DNA from: Eudromia elegans
Lineage: Eukaryota; Chordata; Aves; Tinamiformes; Tinamidae
Length of the DNA: 64,000 nucleotides
Direction of reading: 5' to 3'
Assembly: GCA_003342815.1 (NCBI GenBank)
Contig: PTEX01000145.1
Location: 248,154-312,153 of the forward strand
A model generated the notes under the pieces. It saw only the letters and a list, made by a program, of their open reading frames with translations, did not search any database and was not told the DNA's origin. The position numbers were made by a program, and so were the translations under genes. Numbering within the stretch: the stretch's first letter is position 1; each line of letters starts with the position of its first letter. Of the stretch, positions 10,709-23,668 are shown one piece after another.

Positions 10709-13700
10709 AGAAGGACCAATGGCAGCATTGTTTCTTTGATCCACTGTGCTTAATATTCTCCCATTGGATGATCTGCAACAGGACAGGAGAAATTTCCAAA
10801 GAACTTTTTTTATGTGTTGGTTTATTCAGGAATCATATGACTTCCATAGTTGTCCTCAAACAGACATAGTCATGGTTATGAAGATCTTAAATCAAAGAAA
10901 ATATGGTGGAAATGTAATCTACTGAAATATTATACTCATACAGAAGAGTAAGAATATATATAATCTGAGTATACATCAAACTACATGTCAAATAAATGCA
11001 GACCAAGCTACAATGTCTAAGTTAAAAACTTAATGATTAACTTATGTATGATTTTGTTCATACACAGGAACTTTGAACATTTTGCCTGGTTCTAAATTTT
11101 CAGCCTATACTGACACAAAATCTATGGAAAAAAAAAGTGTTTCACAATTTACTCTGACAGTTTTAAACATTATGATTATGAATGCTTTAGTGCTTCTTTA
11201 ACCCTTCTTTTCATCCAATATTAAGGCAATACATAGTTTTATAGTGTAACATCACATCATTATGAACTAAAATATATCTACCTTAAAAGCAAAAAAAACC
11301 CCTGGGCTTTTCCTCCTTAACTAAAACTATATATTAATAGAGATGACCAGAAGTTATGGTTCATAGAAATCTGGATTTGGATTTTTTCTTTAATTACTTT
11401 CATTCCTACCAGCTGAAACTTAACTCGCTGTTTACACGTATGCCCCAAGATTTCCAGCAAACCAGAAACTCTCTGTAATCTGTAGCTTCTCACTGATTTA
11501 ACTTCTTTTTTTGTTTTGTTTTTACTTTCATTATCAGAGTCAAGAACCTCAAGATTTGATAAATTATGTAGAACACTAGTTGAAAGATATATAGAAATTA
11601 TATTCAGGAACACATTTTCATGTTTTTGCCGTTCCAAGATTTGTTGCTTCGTTGTTTGAGTCTCATCATTGCATCATTGTTTCCAAGAAAATTAGACTCA
11701 GGTAAAACTCTTCATTTAAACTCTAGCAGTCATTTTTATGTTTGCTGTAAAGACAGCTTCTTTCATATAAAATAGAAATATAAGATATTTGACCATGTTG
11801 AGCACAATCTGTACAATATTGTTTGGTAGTTTCCAGCAGCAATAGTTGCATTTATTATTGTGTTTTTGCAGAACAAGTAAAATCTGATTTTCATCATTTT
11901 TTGATCATCTGCCTGTGTTTTGTTTTTGTTTTCTTATTTGAGAGAATTTTTAACGCACACAGACATCTGTGCATTAAGGCTTATCTTTATTCCTTTTGAG
12001 ATTCTGCTGCATACTGCTTTCAAGATGTAGATTTGGCTTTGGATTGGTTGAAATTGAATTCATAATTGGAATAGAGCTTTCCTGAAAGTTCAGACCAAGT
12101 TCAGAATTTCTCCTTCAACTGGAAAGCTGATGAAATGGTCCCAAAAATAGTGCTTAAAAGAAAACATCCCTGTTTCAGTTCATCTGTTGAACAGCATGAT
12201 TTTCCTAAAGGAAAAGATTACCTCTTCTCATAAGCTGGTGTTTATTCTTTAACACAAGTAGTTTTAGAACAAAAAAAATTTGACTTCAAAAGAGCATCAG
12301 ACCTTACATATTCATAAAAGTTATCCTTAGTCCTCAAATCTTGAAGCCATTCTTCATTTCTAAGAATGACACGAGTGAACAACATACTCTCTGTCTTTTA
12401 AAAATGAGACTACAAAAGAAGAATCAACCTCCTTTTTAAAGAATCACCTCGTTCAGTTATTATCCTGAGGCAGAGATAGGGTAGGAAACTCCTTTTGGAA
12501 AAAAAATGTATGTGTTTACATCTGAAAAACTGCATAATAATCCCAGAAGAGTTTTCAAACTGATCAAGGGAATTGGAAAATCGCTTATCAATTCATTATT
12601 TTTTCCTTCATTTCCGTGCCTGTCCAGATTGAACTCAACTGAATGTTTTCTTTTCAACTGAATGAATTTAAGAATATGCATAGGACTTTGCAAACCAGAG
12701 AAAGCTCTGACTCAAGATATTGAGCACATAATTTTATTTAAATAAATGTCAGAATATGAGACCAATACATTTCACAAAAGTATCTTTTATTTGAAAAGGA
12801 TGGGGAAAAAAGCTTTTTTTCTTATGAGGCATGGAAATGTGGGCTGCAGATGTAAACCTACTTTACATTTTTAGGCCTCATGAAAAGTAAAGTTAATTAT
12901 TTAATAAAGCCAATAGTACAACCAACAGCACAGGAACAGTACAGGCCTAAAATGTGAATGTATATTTATCTACTGATGTCTTCAATCTACTGTACCCGAA
13001 ACTGGCAACTGTGCAGAAAAAATTGAAGAAACTTTACAATCAATCAAAATAGATTTCAGGGCAAGTAGACTACAAAAGGCATAAAGAGAATTCTTCTTTT
13101 TATGTGTGGACCTGAAATTTGAGAACCTCAGATGGTTTGATTTTCAGAAAACCACAAAACAATTTGGTTTGCTTTAGTATTGTGAACTCAGTGAGAACAA
13201 GCTTATGTCAGTATAGTGACATTTATTTTTACTTAGACATGTCATGACATGACACATTATGAAATACTTCTAGTGTCTAGTTATGAAAATATTTGGAGCC
13301 AAAGTAATTTTCTTTTATTTTGTCTTTCTCCTTTAAAAGAAAAAAAAGTGTTAAAAATGAATATCACTACTGGGATTATATAGAAGTTTTAAAAGTTAAA
13401 CTATAGTGGCAAATTTCATTCTTATTTATTCAGTAATACTGTAGTTGAGTTTTACAGCTCACCACTTCTGGTACAAGCTGGTGACTAAATTTGGATTCTG
13501 GAGCAGCCATAATATTTCCATGTTAGAAAGAAACTGTTTTACATTGAGCTGTGATCTGTCTGCCCCTGCCTTTCACATCCTGCTCAATTATTTCATTTGA
13601 TGTCTTCACATTTAGAATCACAGCTCATCACACTCAAATTTAAAAGGCAAGAAGAATACTGAAAAATGATGAGATGCTGAAAACTTCCTTCCTGTCCTCA

Positions 13701-13825
13701 AAACTTAGAAAAAAGCACAGAAAATTACTTAACATTTGCAATCAATTAGAATGGCAGATTCTCAATACAGAGACAAAAGAAATGCAGGTAAGCAACGTAA
13801 TTTTAATAATTACCTTCAATCCAAC

Positions 13826-13851
13826 TTCAAAATCAAAAATTGATTTTTGAA
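13826..13851. repeat. Near-perfect AT-rich palindrome
   Basis: TTCAAAATCAA at 13826-13836 pairs with TTGATTTTTGAA at 13840-13851 around a 3-base A loop, with one extra T in the right arm. No gene lies beside it, so no function is inferred. Confidence 0.85.
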
Positions 13852-14999
13852 ACTATTTTATGTGATTCTCATTACTCATAGTATTTAAACTTTCTACAAT
13901 GAGAAAATAGGTTATGGAAAGAAATAGGTATTTCTTATTGGCCATATATAGGTTGCATATTGAAATATGCCCAAAGCTAAACATGTCCCACATGGTTGTA
14001 GGCAGAAGCTTATATTACTGCTTTGAAGTTGAGAGTATCTAAAGCACCTCTGGACCTGCTTGGCACTTACGAGCTTAAGTCAGATACTCCCACACAGCTA
14101 CAAAAAAAGTTGGACTTTCAATTTATCATGTACAATTTTAAATGGTTTTAAGACATGAAAACCTATACTTACATTGTGTTGCACTTACACTATGTTTAAA
14201 AGTATATAATAAATCTTCTAAACTTGCAAGCTCAATAAAATATTGAGGAAAAAAGAACCTTCAGAAAGCTGAAGATTCAAAATAAAACTAAAAAATTGCA
14301 ACTAATGAATGAATGAAGAACTTAGAGGTTAAATATTTAACACATTATTTTGCACTTATAATTTATAATTTAGTTGAAAACTTACTCAGTTTAATTTTTA
14401 GTGCATTTTTATGTTCTATGTTAGAGCTGTTTTGATATGAGCACAGCTTGTACTAGGTCTTACGTATAATGAATTATTTCAGCATTCAGTAGCTATTTCT
14501 GTAGGCACATAATACAGGTTACTAAACAGACTAAGAAATCAAAAATGAAGGCTAAATTAAAAGTTCTATTTTGAATTACATCTAACATGAAAAGAAGGCA
14601 GTGCAGTTCTCTGTTATGATTACATCTGGCACCTATATTATCTCTTATAATTTGCTTTCTAAGACCAAAGTGAAAACTTGTGTTTGGATGGATGAATAAA
14701 TAATATTATCCAATTCATGAGAATACAAACACTACTATCATGAAAGATTAAAAGGTTAATGCATCTGTGAAATGCAATTACAAAAAATCTGAGAAAATAC
14801 TAAGACTTGCAGTATTAAGGGTCTAGTGATAGGATTATGTATTCAGCTCTTCTGCATTTTTCCAAAAGATCTATAATAAGAGATATAAGGTTGGTTGTGT
14901 GCAGCATGACACTTACTTCATGGTATGATTTCAAAGTTGAAAAATTAATCTGATGTAGGAATGTTTCTGGATTTTTTTTTGTTTACTTTAAATCAGTTT

Positions 15000-15090
15000 T
15001 ATTCATAGAGTTTGAGGTAAGATAAGACCATTGTGATCACTGTTTCAGATCTCCTAGCTGACATGATGCATAGGATTATTCTGAATTAGA
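15000..15090. repeat. Possible ancient amniote LINE/SINE-type remnant
   Basis: TAGAGTTTGAGGTAAGATAA followed by GACCATTGTGATCAC resembles the start of a repeat common in turtle, crocodile and bird DNA ('gagtttgaggccagaagggaccattgtgatcatctagtctgacctcctg'), and CAGATCTCCTAGCTGACATG fits the next segment. The similarity is patchy. The nearest class I would propose is a CR1/L3-like 3' end, unconfirmed. Confidence 0.4.
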
Positions 15091-15099
15091 TCAGTTTTA

Positions 15100-16500
15100 A
15101 ATTGGGAAATACTGCATAAGAAATTCTTCTAATTTTATTAGAACTGTCATCAGTGAAGAGTTCCTCGTAATCTCTAAGTACCTATTGGAAAGCATATCAC
15201 TTGAGACAAAATTACAGACATTGTAACTTGCATAATTGTGATTCTTATACACGTATTGGAAAATCACACCAGCTCTTTGCTCAAAAAAACTGTGAGCAAT
15301 TCAGGCAATTATATTCTCTGCTATACTTTTTGTTTAACTAACTTCAAGTAATTAAGGCAATAATCAAATGAAAACAACCTAAGAATGTTCACACAGTAGA
15401 GCTGACCTTGAGAGAATATATTGTGACTTCAGTAGACACAACTGTAGAAGAATTCTCTCAATGTCGGGACCTTAAATGCCTTAAAATGTCTGCTGTTATC
15501 TTATTTGAGCTTTGCAAAAGTTTCAAGTAGGACAATGAGAAAACATTTATATGGCATAAATATGTCAATTGCAGATGATGAAACAGAAGAATATAATATG
15601 CAGTGAGGGGAAGCATCACCCTTGTTAAACCAAAAAATAGGGAGTAGGATGATGTTCCCTGGAGCAAGTTCGTAGTAAGGACTGCAGGATTTGTCACAAA
15701 TGTGGGGTTTTTTTGGGTTTTTTTTGAGTAGGAAATGCATAATGGAATACGTTGAATTAGTAATCGATAGTAAATTCAAGATGTAATCTATAACTACTTC
15801 CTTTCCTTTTAGCAAAGCAGATATCCACTTTCCCAGAAATATCTGAGTGTTTTAATGAGATAATACAGCATTATATCTATCATGTCAAAGTACAGTACAG
15901 TAGTTACAATCAGATTTACACTCAGCATTAAAAGAAAATAATGAAAAAGAAGAATTAAAAAAATAGCAAAATATGAATGTGTAGGTAAGAATGTGATCAG
16001 GGACTGCATGGATAGAAGAATGAATCAGGATACTTTTCTATGTAATATAGGAGTAAAACAGTGAAAAGCTCAGCTTCTTTTGTCATTTTCTCTGTGTCCC
16101 CTTTTAGGCAACACAGGAGCTTCCCATAGGAGTTTGGTATTTATTCTTTTCTCTTTTTTTTTTGCCACCCCCCTCCTTTTCTGTTCTTTGCTTCCTGCCT
16201 TTCTGAGCACTTCATGCTCATTACATTTCATGCTTGGGAAGTTATTGTTTATTTGTTTAAGTGTTCATTATGACTGGCTGCAGAGTATTCAGAACTCTAT
16301 CTCCTGCAGAGACCCTTCAGAAACCTCCACAGCTGGAGCTCCTAAACACAGACAAGATTCTAGCAAGTATTTCTGTTCTGGATGAGCTGTGTTCCTTGCC
16401 TCTGAAGTATATTGTCATAAAAGTGTCTTTGAGGAAGAAATGCCACAGGAAAATTCATCTGTACTAGCACACTTATTTTAAAAAATAATAAGTAACAAGT
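15100..16500. other. AT-rich noncoding DNA with one small old repeat remnant
   Basis: Near 15671-15692 the string TAGTAAGGACTGCAGGATTT matches the tail phrase of the old amniote repeat family ('gcctgagtaaggactgcaggatttgg'). Two overlapping minus-strand frames (79 and 104 codons) end or pass through here, and a 101-codon plus frame lies at 16080-16385. Their translations are hydrophobic-rich and unlike known proteins, as AT-rich noncoding sequence often gives. Confidence 0.6.
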
Positions 16501-17010
16501 ATGCATGTATTCTTGTGGGTACCTCTGTGGCACTGTAGGTCAGGATGTCCATCTTTGCTCACCTTATTGATGATATCCTGATGCATTAAAAACTGAAAGT
16601 TACACAAGCCAGAAAGCAGAAGGAAGAACATGCTTTAAATTTGTCTTATGGGTGAGAGAGGAAAGCTGGTCCTTACATACCATTGGTTGGACATTTCATC
16701 GTGTTCCCTAAACAGCTGTTGCGGCTCCTTATCTCCCCTATTATGTTACTTATTTTTGGGGTTCAAATGATACCAAGCCCCTATGCTTATACAGTTCCAC
16801 CATCAGTTTTGACACTGAAAACTATTTTGAAAAACTGCCTATAAGCTTCATGGTTGTTACCAGGTAATAGCATTGTTGTGGGCCAACAGTACTGCAGAAT
16901 GTGCCTTTCCTTTTGGACAAGAAACATTCCATGCAAATGAACTGGAGAGATGGCATGTTCCTGATTGAAAGATTGAACATTAAGAAACACTAGTCATGAT
17001 GATACCTTTG
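16501..17010 (+). other. Questionable, very decayed reverse-transcriptase-like patch
   Basis: At 16551-16586 the plus strand translates as IFAHLIDDILMH and then meets a stop. The core is like the polymerase active-site box of retrovirus-type reverse transcriptases (aromatic-x-Asp-Asp), but the aromatic residue is replaced by Leu. In the same frame, 16902-16934 reads CLSFWTRNIPC, loosely like a conserved Phe-Trp stretch further along such polyproteins. Between them are in-frame stops and a 62-codon open part (16656-16841) with no clear match. No LTR, primer-binding site, gag or env trace was seen. It could be a fossil endogenous retroelement, but two short motifs about 330 bases apart can occur by chance in 64 kb. 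I treat this as a lead only. Confidence 0.15.
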
Positions 17011-20000
17011 CCTTTAACTTTGGCTTAACTAGCTAGAGTTTTAGCAGGTAAACAAGAGATGATCTTAACAGATGCTAATCTAAACCAGCATACTTTTTTC
17101 ACTGTAGCAACTACGATCATATTCTGTCCTTGACAACTGTTTTCGAGAACTGAAGTAGAGCAGTTACTAACTTACGATATATCCAGTCCTAACAATCCGA
17201 TCTTGCTTGCTATTCTTCCCCAGGCAGACTTCATTGAAAGGAAACAACTATTTTCTGAAGAAGTAGTGGTAATCAGCTCAAGGCCATCTAGAGTGTATTG
17301 TCAAAAATGTTATCCATTGTACATTAATATGTGACTCCATTCTGGATGTCAGACTACAAGAAGATCTTTAACAGAAATGACATTGACACAATGCAGTGCT
17401 TTGCCTCTAGTCATGTGGCATCCCTCCACTTCATAAAGAAGAGTAGCTGCTCATACACAGCTGTCATGCAACAACAGAGTGAAGTAGTGGCTGTTATTCT
17501 GTGATCAAATTAGGCTGTTCATTCTTTGCGATGGTGTAAAGTTACAGGTCTGAGGAGATAACATTTTCTGCCTGTTTTATGGTGCATGTAATTAAAGATT
17601 TCTCTGGATAAAGGACTTTCCAAACAAATGTGCATTTTTCTAAGCTTTTTAAATAAATAAAAGTGAGTCATGCTTTTTTTGCATGAAAAACACCTGCTCA
17701 TGGGTGTCAATTACTCTTCTTCCTTTTCTGTCTTTAAAAAATGAACTATTCAATACTAAAAAGCCTTTTAAATGTAATATTAATTAATATTTCATTGCTT
17801 TACATTGGAAAACATGTCAGGAAAAAGCTTTTTTTGTTCATTGACATCTGGTTATACAAAGCTAAATGGAACCTTCTAACATGATCAGGGCAAAGATCTG
17901 AAAGGAAAGCTGTTCTATACAATAAACTCCATATATTTCTGAATCTGTTCTAGTTTGTTTCAAAACAATACAGCTTATGCTGGTTAGTTGTTTTATATTT
18001 AAAAATAAGCTGTAGTTCTGGCATACATGAGATATTTTCCTTCTTCTTAGTACTGACTACAATTATTTTGCCTGTGTTTATATGAGTTTTGAAGCCTTTG
18101 TGGAAGGAACTGTTAGTTTGTTTATCGTGTTGATCAGTCTTACACTTCTTTATGAATTCCACCCTAGTGAGTCATCATTTATTTCCATGCAAATCTAGTT
18201 ATCCTAACCCATTAGTGAACAGAACCTAAAAACTCCTGTGAAAACTAAAAATTCTTAGTCCAATCTTACCTTAGATCAAAGTTAGGACTATCCATAACAT
18301 TATTTTATGTATGCACACATGCAAAGTTGCATAAAATCTTAACATATTGTACTATGCAAAATAGCATTGTATACTTATTTTTGTTTCCATATCCTGAAAC
18401 CTTCAAGAACATGAGTATATTTTAAGCAATTAAAGATTTCGTGTTGCTCTTATTCCTATTAGTTAGAGTATGTCCCAGAAGAAAATATCAAAACCTATTT
18501 GTAAGGGAATAATTCTGATCGTTTCTAATATAGAATTGTATATGATGATGAGTGAACAAAGCATGTAAATTAAAAAATGCATTGATAGAAACAAAAATAA
18601 ATTAGAAAAAAAAAAGGTACCAAATCAGAAAACTTGTTTGTTAATAAATCTCTTTATTTTTCAATATGAACAAAAATCCAACTGAAGTATTCTTGAATTT
18701 TACTATGAAGATAGTGAAAAAAGGTTCTCATAATGTAAGCACATTTTTTTTGCTACTAGAAAATCTGAGAAGTTCCACAGAATAAGGTCCACTAAAGTTC
18801 TACACACTAAACTGAAGTTCTATACAAGATATAGGAGAGGTTAAGCCCTCAAGTTACTGGTCATGCACTGCTTATATATCTGAGATACTACATATCCTAG
18901 AATTAATTATGAATATTTTTATATATTCCAGTGTTTGTTTTTGTAATTTTAAAAATATTTTCGTTGATACATTTGGGGATAGAAATTCAATTATTTATTT
19001 TGTTACCTGTCATTTTCATCACTGAGTCTGTGAATTTCACCTAAATTCTTACAGGAAGTTAAATATTTGCGTAGTCTTCATTTAATTAAAGATTCAGTTT
19101 ATCTGCAAATATGTCAACTCATTGATAAATATTAGTCTGTTGCAGTTTAAATAAAAACAGCAAAATCAAATATATAGAGAAACAGTAGGATGATGAAAAT
19201 ACAGCTAATATTTTCTCTGAAAGATTAAAATCCCTTGACAGTGTTATGTAACTGTCCAGAATTTCAGTGTAGAATATTCTTAACAAGAAAACACTACTGT
19301 CACTTTCTTACTTTTGTCATATACCACCTTGTATGCTGACAGTTAAAATGCAATATAGTTAAGCTCCAAGTGACTCTTAAAAACATAGGCATTATGCTAT
19401 GCCTTTTTCTGGCATGCTTTTCATATATTACTATTCTCTTCACATCAGCAGACGTAGTAACTGTATGGATTTTAATAGCCTTGACGTAATAATTTTTCTG
19501 CTGCTGCAATAGAAGGTTTTGAAAGCCTTCCTGAGTAGCATTGATGTGGCAAATGTGGTCAACCATGACAATTTGCTTTTATGGCTACAAGGAATTTTGA
19601 GGGAAATGGTCATTCAAATTCAAGGATATAAAGGTATCTAATCTGGAATACCCATTCTGTAGGCGTTACAGAAAGCACTTTTCATATTCATTATATAAGG
19701 AAACCTACTTGGTAGGCCTCTGCTTCAACTCAGTTTAGTCTTGCCTCTTTAAAGTTTCAATACGGCATTTGTCTCAATGGCAATACTAATTGTTATTTGG
19801 AGTCTGAATCTTTATATAATATATAAACTATACTAAATATACACAGTAGATCCCAGGTCTACATGGCTTACTTCACTGATCAAAGTCTTTGACTACAGAT
19901 GCTTACATGTATACATTTAAATTAAGTTACATTTAGGTTGATTTTAAAACTGATCCTATCCCAATTACAGCACTTTAAACCCAGGTCAAGGAAGGACAAA

Positions 20001-20735
20001 GAGAAGAGAGAGACCTCAATTCACTTTTCTGAACACAGATCTACATTGCCGTGTGAGACATCCTTGGGTTTCCAAGACTTTCACACAAGGCTAACAGGAA
20101 AGCACTGATATATGTTTATATAAATTTATATAAGTACTAATAACTCAATCATGAGGAGAATTAAAATGAACTTGTGAAATTTCAGTGAGCCTACATGTAC
20201 ATCCTAATGCATATATGTTTAAATCTGCAGTCACCAATTTCATCATATTTTACACTGAATGAATTTATTTATTTGAATATTCTGTGTTAAGGTGTATTTT
20301 CCCTAACTCATATGAAATGAGACTAAATTGGCTTTATTTCTATTATCAAAGTTCAAAATTAGAAGCAATAACACTTGTATTTCAGCATTTCATAAGCTTA
20401 TTTTCCATGGAGACATCCTCTCTGAAGTTGACATTTCCTGACATTATTTATTGGTTATTTGTAGTGGGATTTCTGGACTGACAGTAATGATAGAACATTA
20501 CCTTCCTTTGGCTAACAAGAAACTTGCTTTTTATTCTAGCTGTTCAACCTTGGAAAATAGCTACATACTTATGGTTGTTAGGTGTTTTTTTTGTGTTTTT
20601 TTATTATTATTATTTGCATTTATTATTTATTATTTTTTCATTATTATTTGCATTTCATTTTCAAAACTATTTTAGAAACTTGAATCAGAATAGATTCAGA
20701 AAATAAATTTTCACATTTGGTAAAATCTTAGCAGT
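17011..20735. other. AT-rich noncoding DNA, no gene recognised
   Basis: A start-less 66-codon open stretch on the plus strand (17134-17331) spans a good splice-acceptor-like sequence (TTCTTCCCCAG ending at 17223), but its protein is not recognised. Beyond that, only unique AT-rich DNA is visible, including (TATA)-type words at 19815-19850 and 20105-20145. A T-rich ATT-repeat tract lies at 20582-20656. Confidence 0.65.
20582..20656 (+). repeat. T-rich/(ATT)n tract with internal duplication
   Basis: A T-rich run leads into (ATT) units. The word ATTATTATTTGCATT occurs twice, ending near 20620 and again near 20655, about 37 bases apart, so part of the tract arose by local duplication. Two overlapping plus frames pass through it and encode only Phe/Ile/Leu/Tyr-rich sequence. 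Confidence 0.85.
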
Positions 20736-20790
20736 GCTTAAGTCAGTGGAAGTTTTGCTTCAGTAGGGATAGGATTAAATCCTCTGAGTA
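20736..20790. repeat. Remnant of an old amniote interspersed repeat
   Basis: TTAAGTCAGTGGAAGTTTTG, then CTTCAGTAGGGATAGGATTAAATCC. This follows the amniote repeat phrase 'ttgacttcagtgggagttttgcctgagtaaggactgcaggatttggcc' in order and spacing with moderate divergence. It is a second, clearer example of the remnant near 15671. Confidence 0.6.
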
Positions 20791-21320
20791 TTAGCATATA
20801 ATAATATATTCCTCCTATTCTTTTCCAAAAAACCAAGTCAGAAAGAACAACAGTCCCCTTACCTAGGCCTTCAAGCTAATATATCTTACTATCACTTACT
20901 ATCAATAACCTGTGTATTTAGTGTTAGTTTAATAGCATTATTTATATTACTACTAATTACACAACTTCCTTACAGCCTTGGATGTACTTCAGCAATTTCA
21001 TTCTGCACAGATCATGGGGTTAAGAACCAAAAAAAAATGGCCTTTTTTTTTAAAAAAAAAAGCTTATGACCATATGAAGCAAGAGAAAGAGACAGTAGGA
21101 GGTAGATGTCATATCCATTTTATAGAGGAGAATCTCTGGCCTACAGACGAAGTTGCTTGCTGGTGTTTGCAGAATTTGTGGCAGGCATGGGCACTGAATA
21201 CAAAACCCAACTGCTGTTGCTTGCTGACTGGTGTCTTCTTGTACTCAGGTACACAGTGCAAGTGCAGGCTCCACTTGGTCCAGGCTTCTGAACTGACTGC
21301 TGAGAGTTCTTAAATCTGAA
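20791..21320. other. Noncoding DNA between repeats
   Basis: Unique sequence with two poly-A/poly-T runs near 21031-21062. Plus-strand frames of 111 and 61 codons and a 93-codon minus frame overlap here. The minus frame owes its recognisable N-terminal part to the CR1 fragment at 21321-21415. The remainder is not recognised as coding. Confidence 0.6.
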
Positions 21321-21415
21321 GAAATAAAAGAAGTTGTTCCTCATATGGAGACGAAACTTCCTATATTTCAAATTGTGCCCATTACCTCTTGTCCTACCAC
21401 TGGCCACCACCGAGG
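21321..21415 (-). mobile_element. Short CR1 LINE fragment, inverted
   Basis: Plus-strand pieces GAAGTTGTTCCTCATATGG, GAAACTTCCTATATTTCAA and GCCCATTACCTCTTGTCCTA match the inverted C-terminal part of CR1 ORF2 in the right order. On the minus strand this reads as a short stretch with the residues RTRGNGHNLKYRKFRLHMR, close to the equivalent stretch of the CR1 at 23669-23941. Neither the 3' tail nor the upstream reverse-transcriptase body is present, so the copy is truncated at both ends. An A/G-rich tract (about 21463-21505) lies about 45 bases beyond its upstream-oriented edge. Confidence 0.85.
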
Positions 21416-23668
21416 CCACCACAAACGCTTATCTGAAAAAAGCTCTTCTTGATCTTTGATAGGGAAAAAAAAAAAAAAGAAAAAGAAAAAAATAAAGAAA
21501 GAATATAAACCTCACATTATTTCATATTCTTAAAGCATTAAAACAGAATTTGAGAATCTTGGGATATGAAGCCCCAGGAAAGATCAATGATAAATATTAT
21601 TGTAAGTGGAAAAAGGCTCTAGCAGGCTTTTCTCAATATTTTCTTTTAAGTGTAGAACCTAGACCTTCATGGTCCTATGCAGCAGTGATTGATTTTTTAC
21701 ACTCCTTACTTATCAAAGGAGTCTAAAGATGATTCTCCCTGAAATGCACAAGAATTTTCTTCATTTAGGAATAAAATACCATATAACAGCAAAATTTTGC
21801 ATTATATTTTCAGTTAATTTTTAGGCCTTAACAATTGTTGACTCTGGCAGACATTAGGCTTATTCAATACTTTGTATTACTGATTCCTCAGGCACCACCT
21901 TACAGGTATATTTTGCTGACAGGAGCATAATATGTATAGCATCAATAAACCATTCCCAGCAGAAAAGGCCTGTAAAAGAAAACAATTTCTGTTAAAGTTG
22001 GAATAAAATCCTTCTTCATTTTCCTGCAGATATAACATGTTTATCTTTTTTTTTTTTTTTTTTTTTAATCTTCATAGGTGAGATAATATATATATAGCAA
22101 TTTTGGGTTTTTTTACTTCTGTGTGAGTACATTTCAGTGAAATATCCACTTTGAATCGTGAAGATGGAAGTGGTATTTTTTTATTTTATCTATCAAACAG
22201 GTTATGTTACACTTTTTCTCCAACACAAGGAAGCCACTCTTGTTCTATAAAGTTTATAAAATATTGCTTATCAATACAGCTGTATTGGTAGCATTAGTAT
22301 TTTTGGAGTAAATCATTTAAGTGCTATGACACATGATCAAGAATTGTAAATAAAGCATATTCTAAGGAAGATTATTTGTTTAATTGCTGTTTAATGCACA
22401 CTTTCTACACAAGTGGATAAGGAACTTCCTTTTCTTTGTGTACAAATAATCTATATGTTTTCAAAGGTGGACAACTGAGAATACCAAAGTTTCAACAATC
22501 ATAGAACTGAGGTTAAGAAATAAGAAACATTTGGAAGACAAGTCATTGTACAAGGCTGTTCATAAACAGCAGGTAAATTACTGGTTTGTGTATTTTGCAT
22601 ATATTACCAAGTAAGGCACATATAATTCCAAAACTTCTGTAATAATATTTCTAAACAATAAGGACAGATATCTCTCAGAGGAAAAATCATGTGTATTTTT
22701 CATTTTTCTGTTGTTTGTAAATTAGCCTTAATGTGTATCTTTTCTCTGAGATTTAAACATCTATGTTCTCTGTAAAAGAAAGTCTGTTTTTATCCATTTT
22801 ATCATATCTGTTGCAGCTTTGAGTAGGAGGTGTAGTCTATTTTCCTTGGTCTGTTTTGAAATGCACATCTTGTTTTTGTGCCATCTTTTAAATTCCCAAG
22901 CCTACTTATCTTTAGAAGAAAGGAAATTGTTCATTTATGTAATAAGATATTGTACGGAATATATTTGGCGATGGTAATTGCACATTTTCTTTGCACATTT
23001 TTGTCTTAGATGACAAAGGACTGAAGACCAATAAACTAATATTCCAATAAAAAGCTAACAATATTCTGGCCGCTCTAAACACATTTCTTTTGTCTTGAAC
23101 AGGTGTTTTCTTTCTTCATAGAATTGAATCAAAATTAATACTATCAAAGCTAATATGGGAAATAGCATTTCCAATCAAGCCGCAATCAGCCGCCTTGTGA
23201 GTTTCTTTACATCTGAAGAGAACTGAAATACTTTTGTTTTCTGAATTCTAAGTTAACTTCCTCAGAAACACCCAAAGTGGTATGTCTAGAATAAATTGCG
23301 TTCCACAGACCAGTCACTGATAGGAAGGACAAATTATTGGAAAACATTTTCCTTACATTCTAGTGTCTGACAGGAGTCCTAAGAGTACAGACATGTTCCT
23401 CGGAAGCCCTTGCTTTTCTGAGTAGATCCTCCCCATGGCCATGTTCCCTGGATACAACAGTCCTTGAACTGGGGAGCTCCAAACAGAAATCTCTGTTGGA
23501 CTCCATTGGCTATCTTGCTATGCAGCAGGCATAAATATGTCAAACCTAAGGGATCTCCAGCAAAACACTTTAGGCTTAATCAAATGCTATTCCATTAACA
23601 ACAAAAATAATTTTTCACTTATTTTTCAAACAACCACACCTCAAACTCAATCATCACCAGTTCTTTTG
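21416..23668. other. AT-rich noncoding DNA with a T21 tract
   Basis: The stretch begins with an A/G-rich run (about 21463-21505) and contains a T21 homopolymer (22046-22066) followed by a short (AT)5. I see no exon or RNA gene. The portion from about 23380 to 23530 is somewhat more GC-rich, but I recognise no element there with confidence. Confidence 0.65.
22046..22066 (+). repeat. Poly-T tract (T21)
   Basis: Twenty-one uninterrupted T residues, then AATC. Read on the minus strand it could be a poly-A tail, but I see no recognisable retrocopy upstream of it in that orientation. Confidence 0.95.

Larger units (their letters stand above)
9736..15000. other. AT-rich noncoding DNA, no gene recognised
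   Basis: More than 5 kb of unique AT-rich sequence. The longest open frame is 106 codons on the minus strand (11317-11637); its translation has no motif I recognise and fits chance. A T/G-rich tract (10641-10708) and a near-perfect palindrome (13826-13851) are listed separately. A weak inverted pair around GCCTCAT lies at 12820-12887. I see no CR1 copy. Confidence 0.7.

Noticed and set aside
11317-11637. 106-codon minus-strand open frame
   Set aside because: Unrecognised and compositionally like flanking DNA; consistent with a random opening.
12820-12887. Inverted pair (ATGAGGC/GCCTCAT) considered as a microRNA-type hairpin
   Set aside because: The paired arms are only about 7-10 bases with a loop near 45 bases, and the intervening sequence does not extend the stem.
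20978-21422. Overlapping frames on both strands around 21 kb
   Set aside because: The only recognisable part belongs to the inverted CR1 fragment at 21321-21415. The rest spans poly-A/poly-T runs and has no known motif.
23455-23500. TTGAACTGGGGAGCTCCAAA considered as an inverted CR1 piece just upstream of the forward CR1
   Set aside because: Only about 20 bases resemble the CR1 phrase and no flanking CR1 landmarks continue it, so I left it as unexplained sequence.
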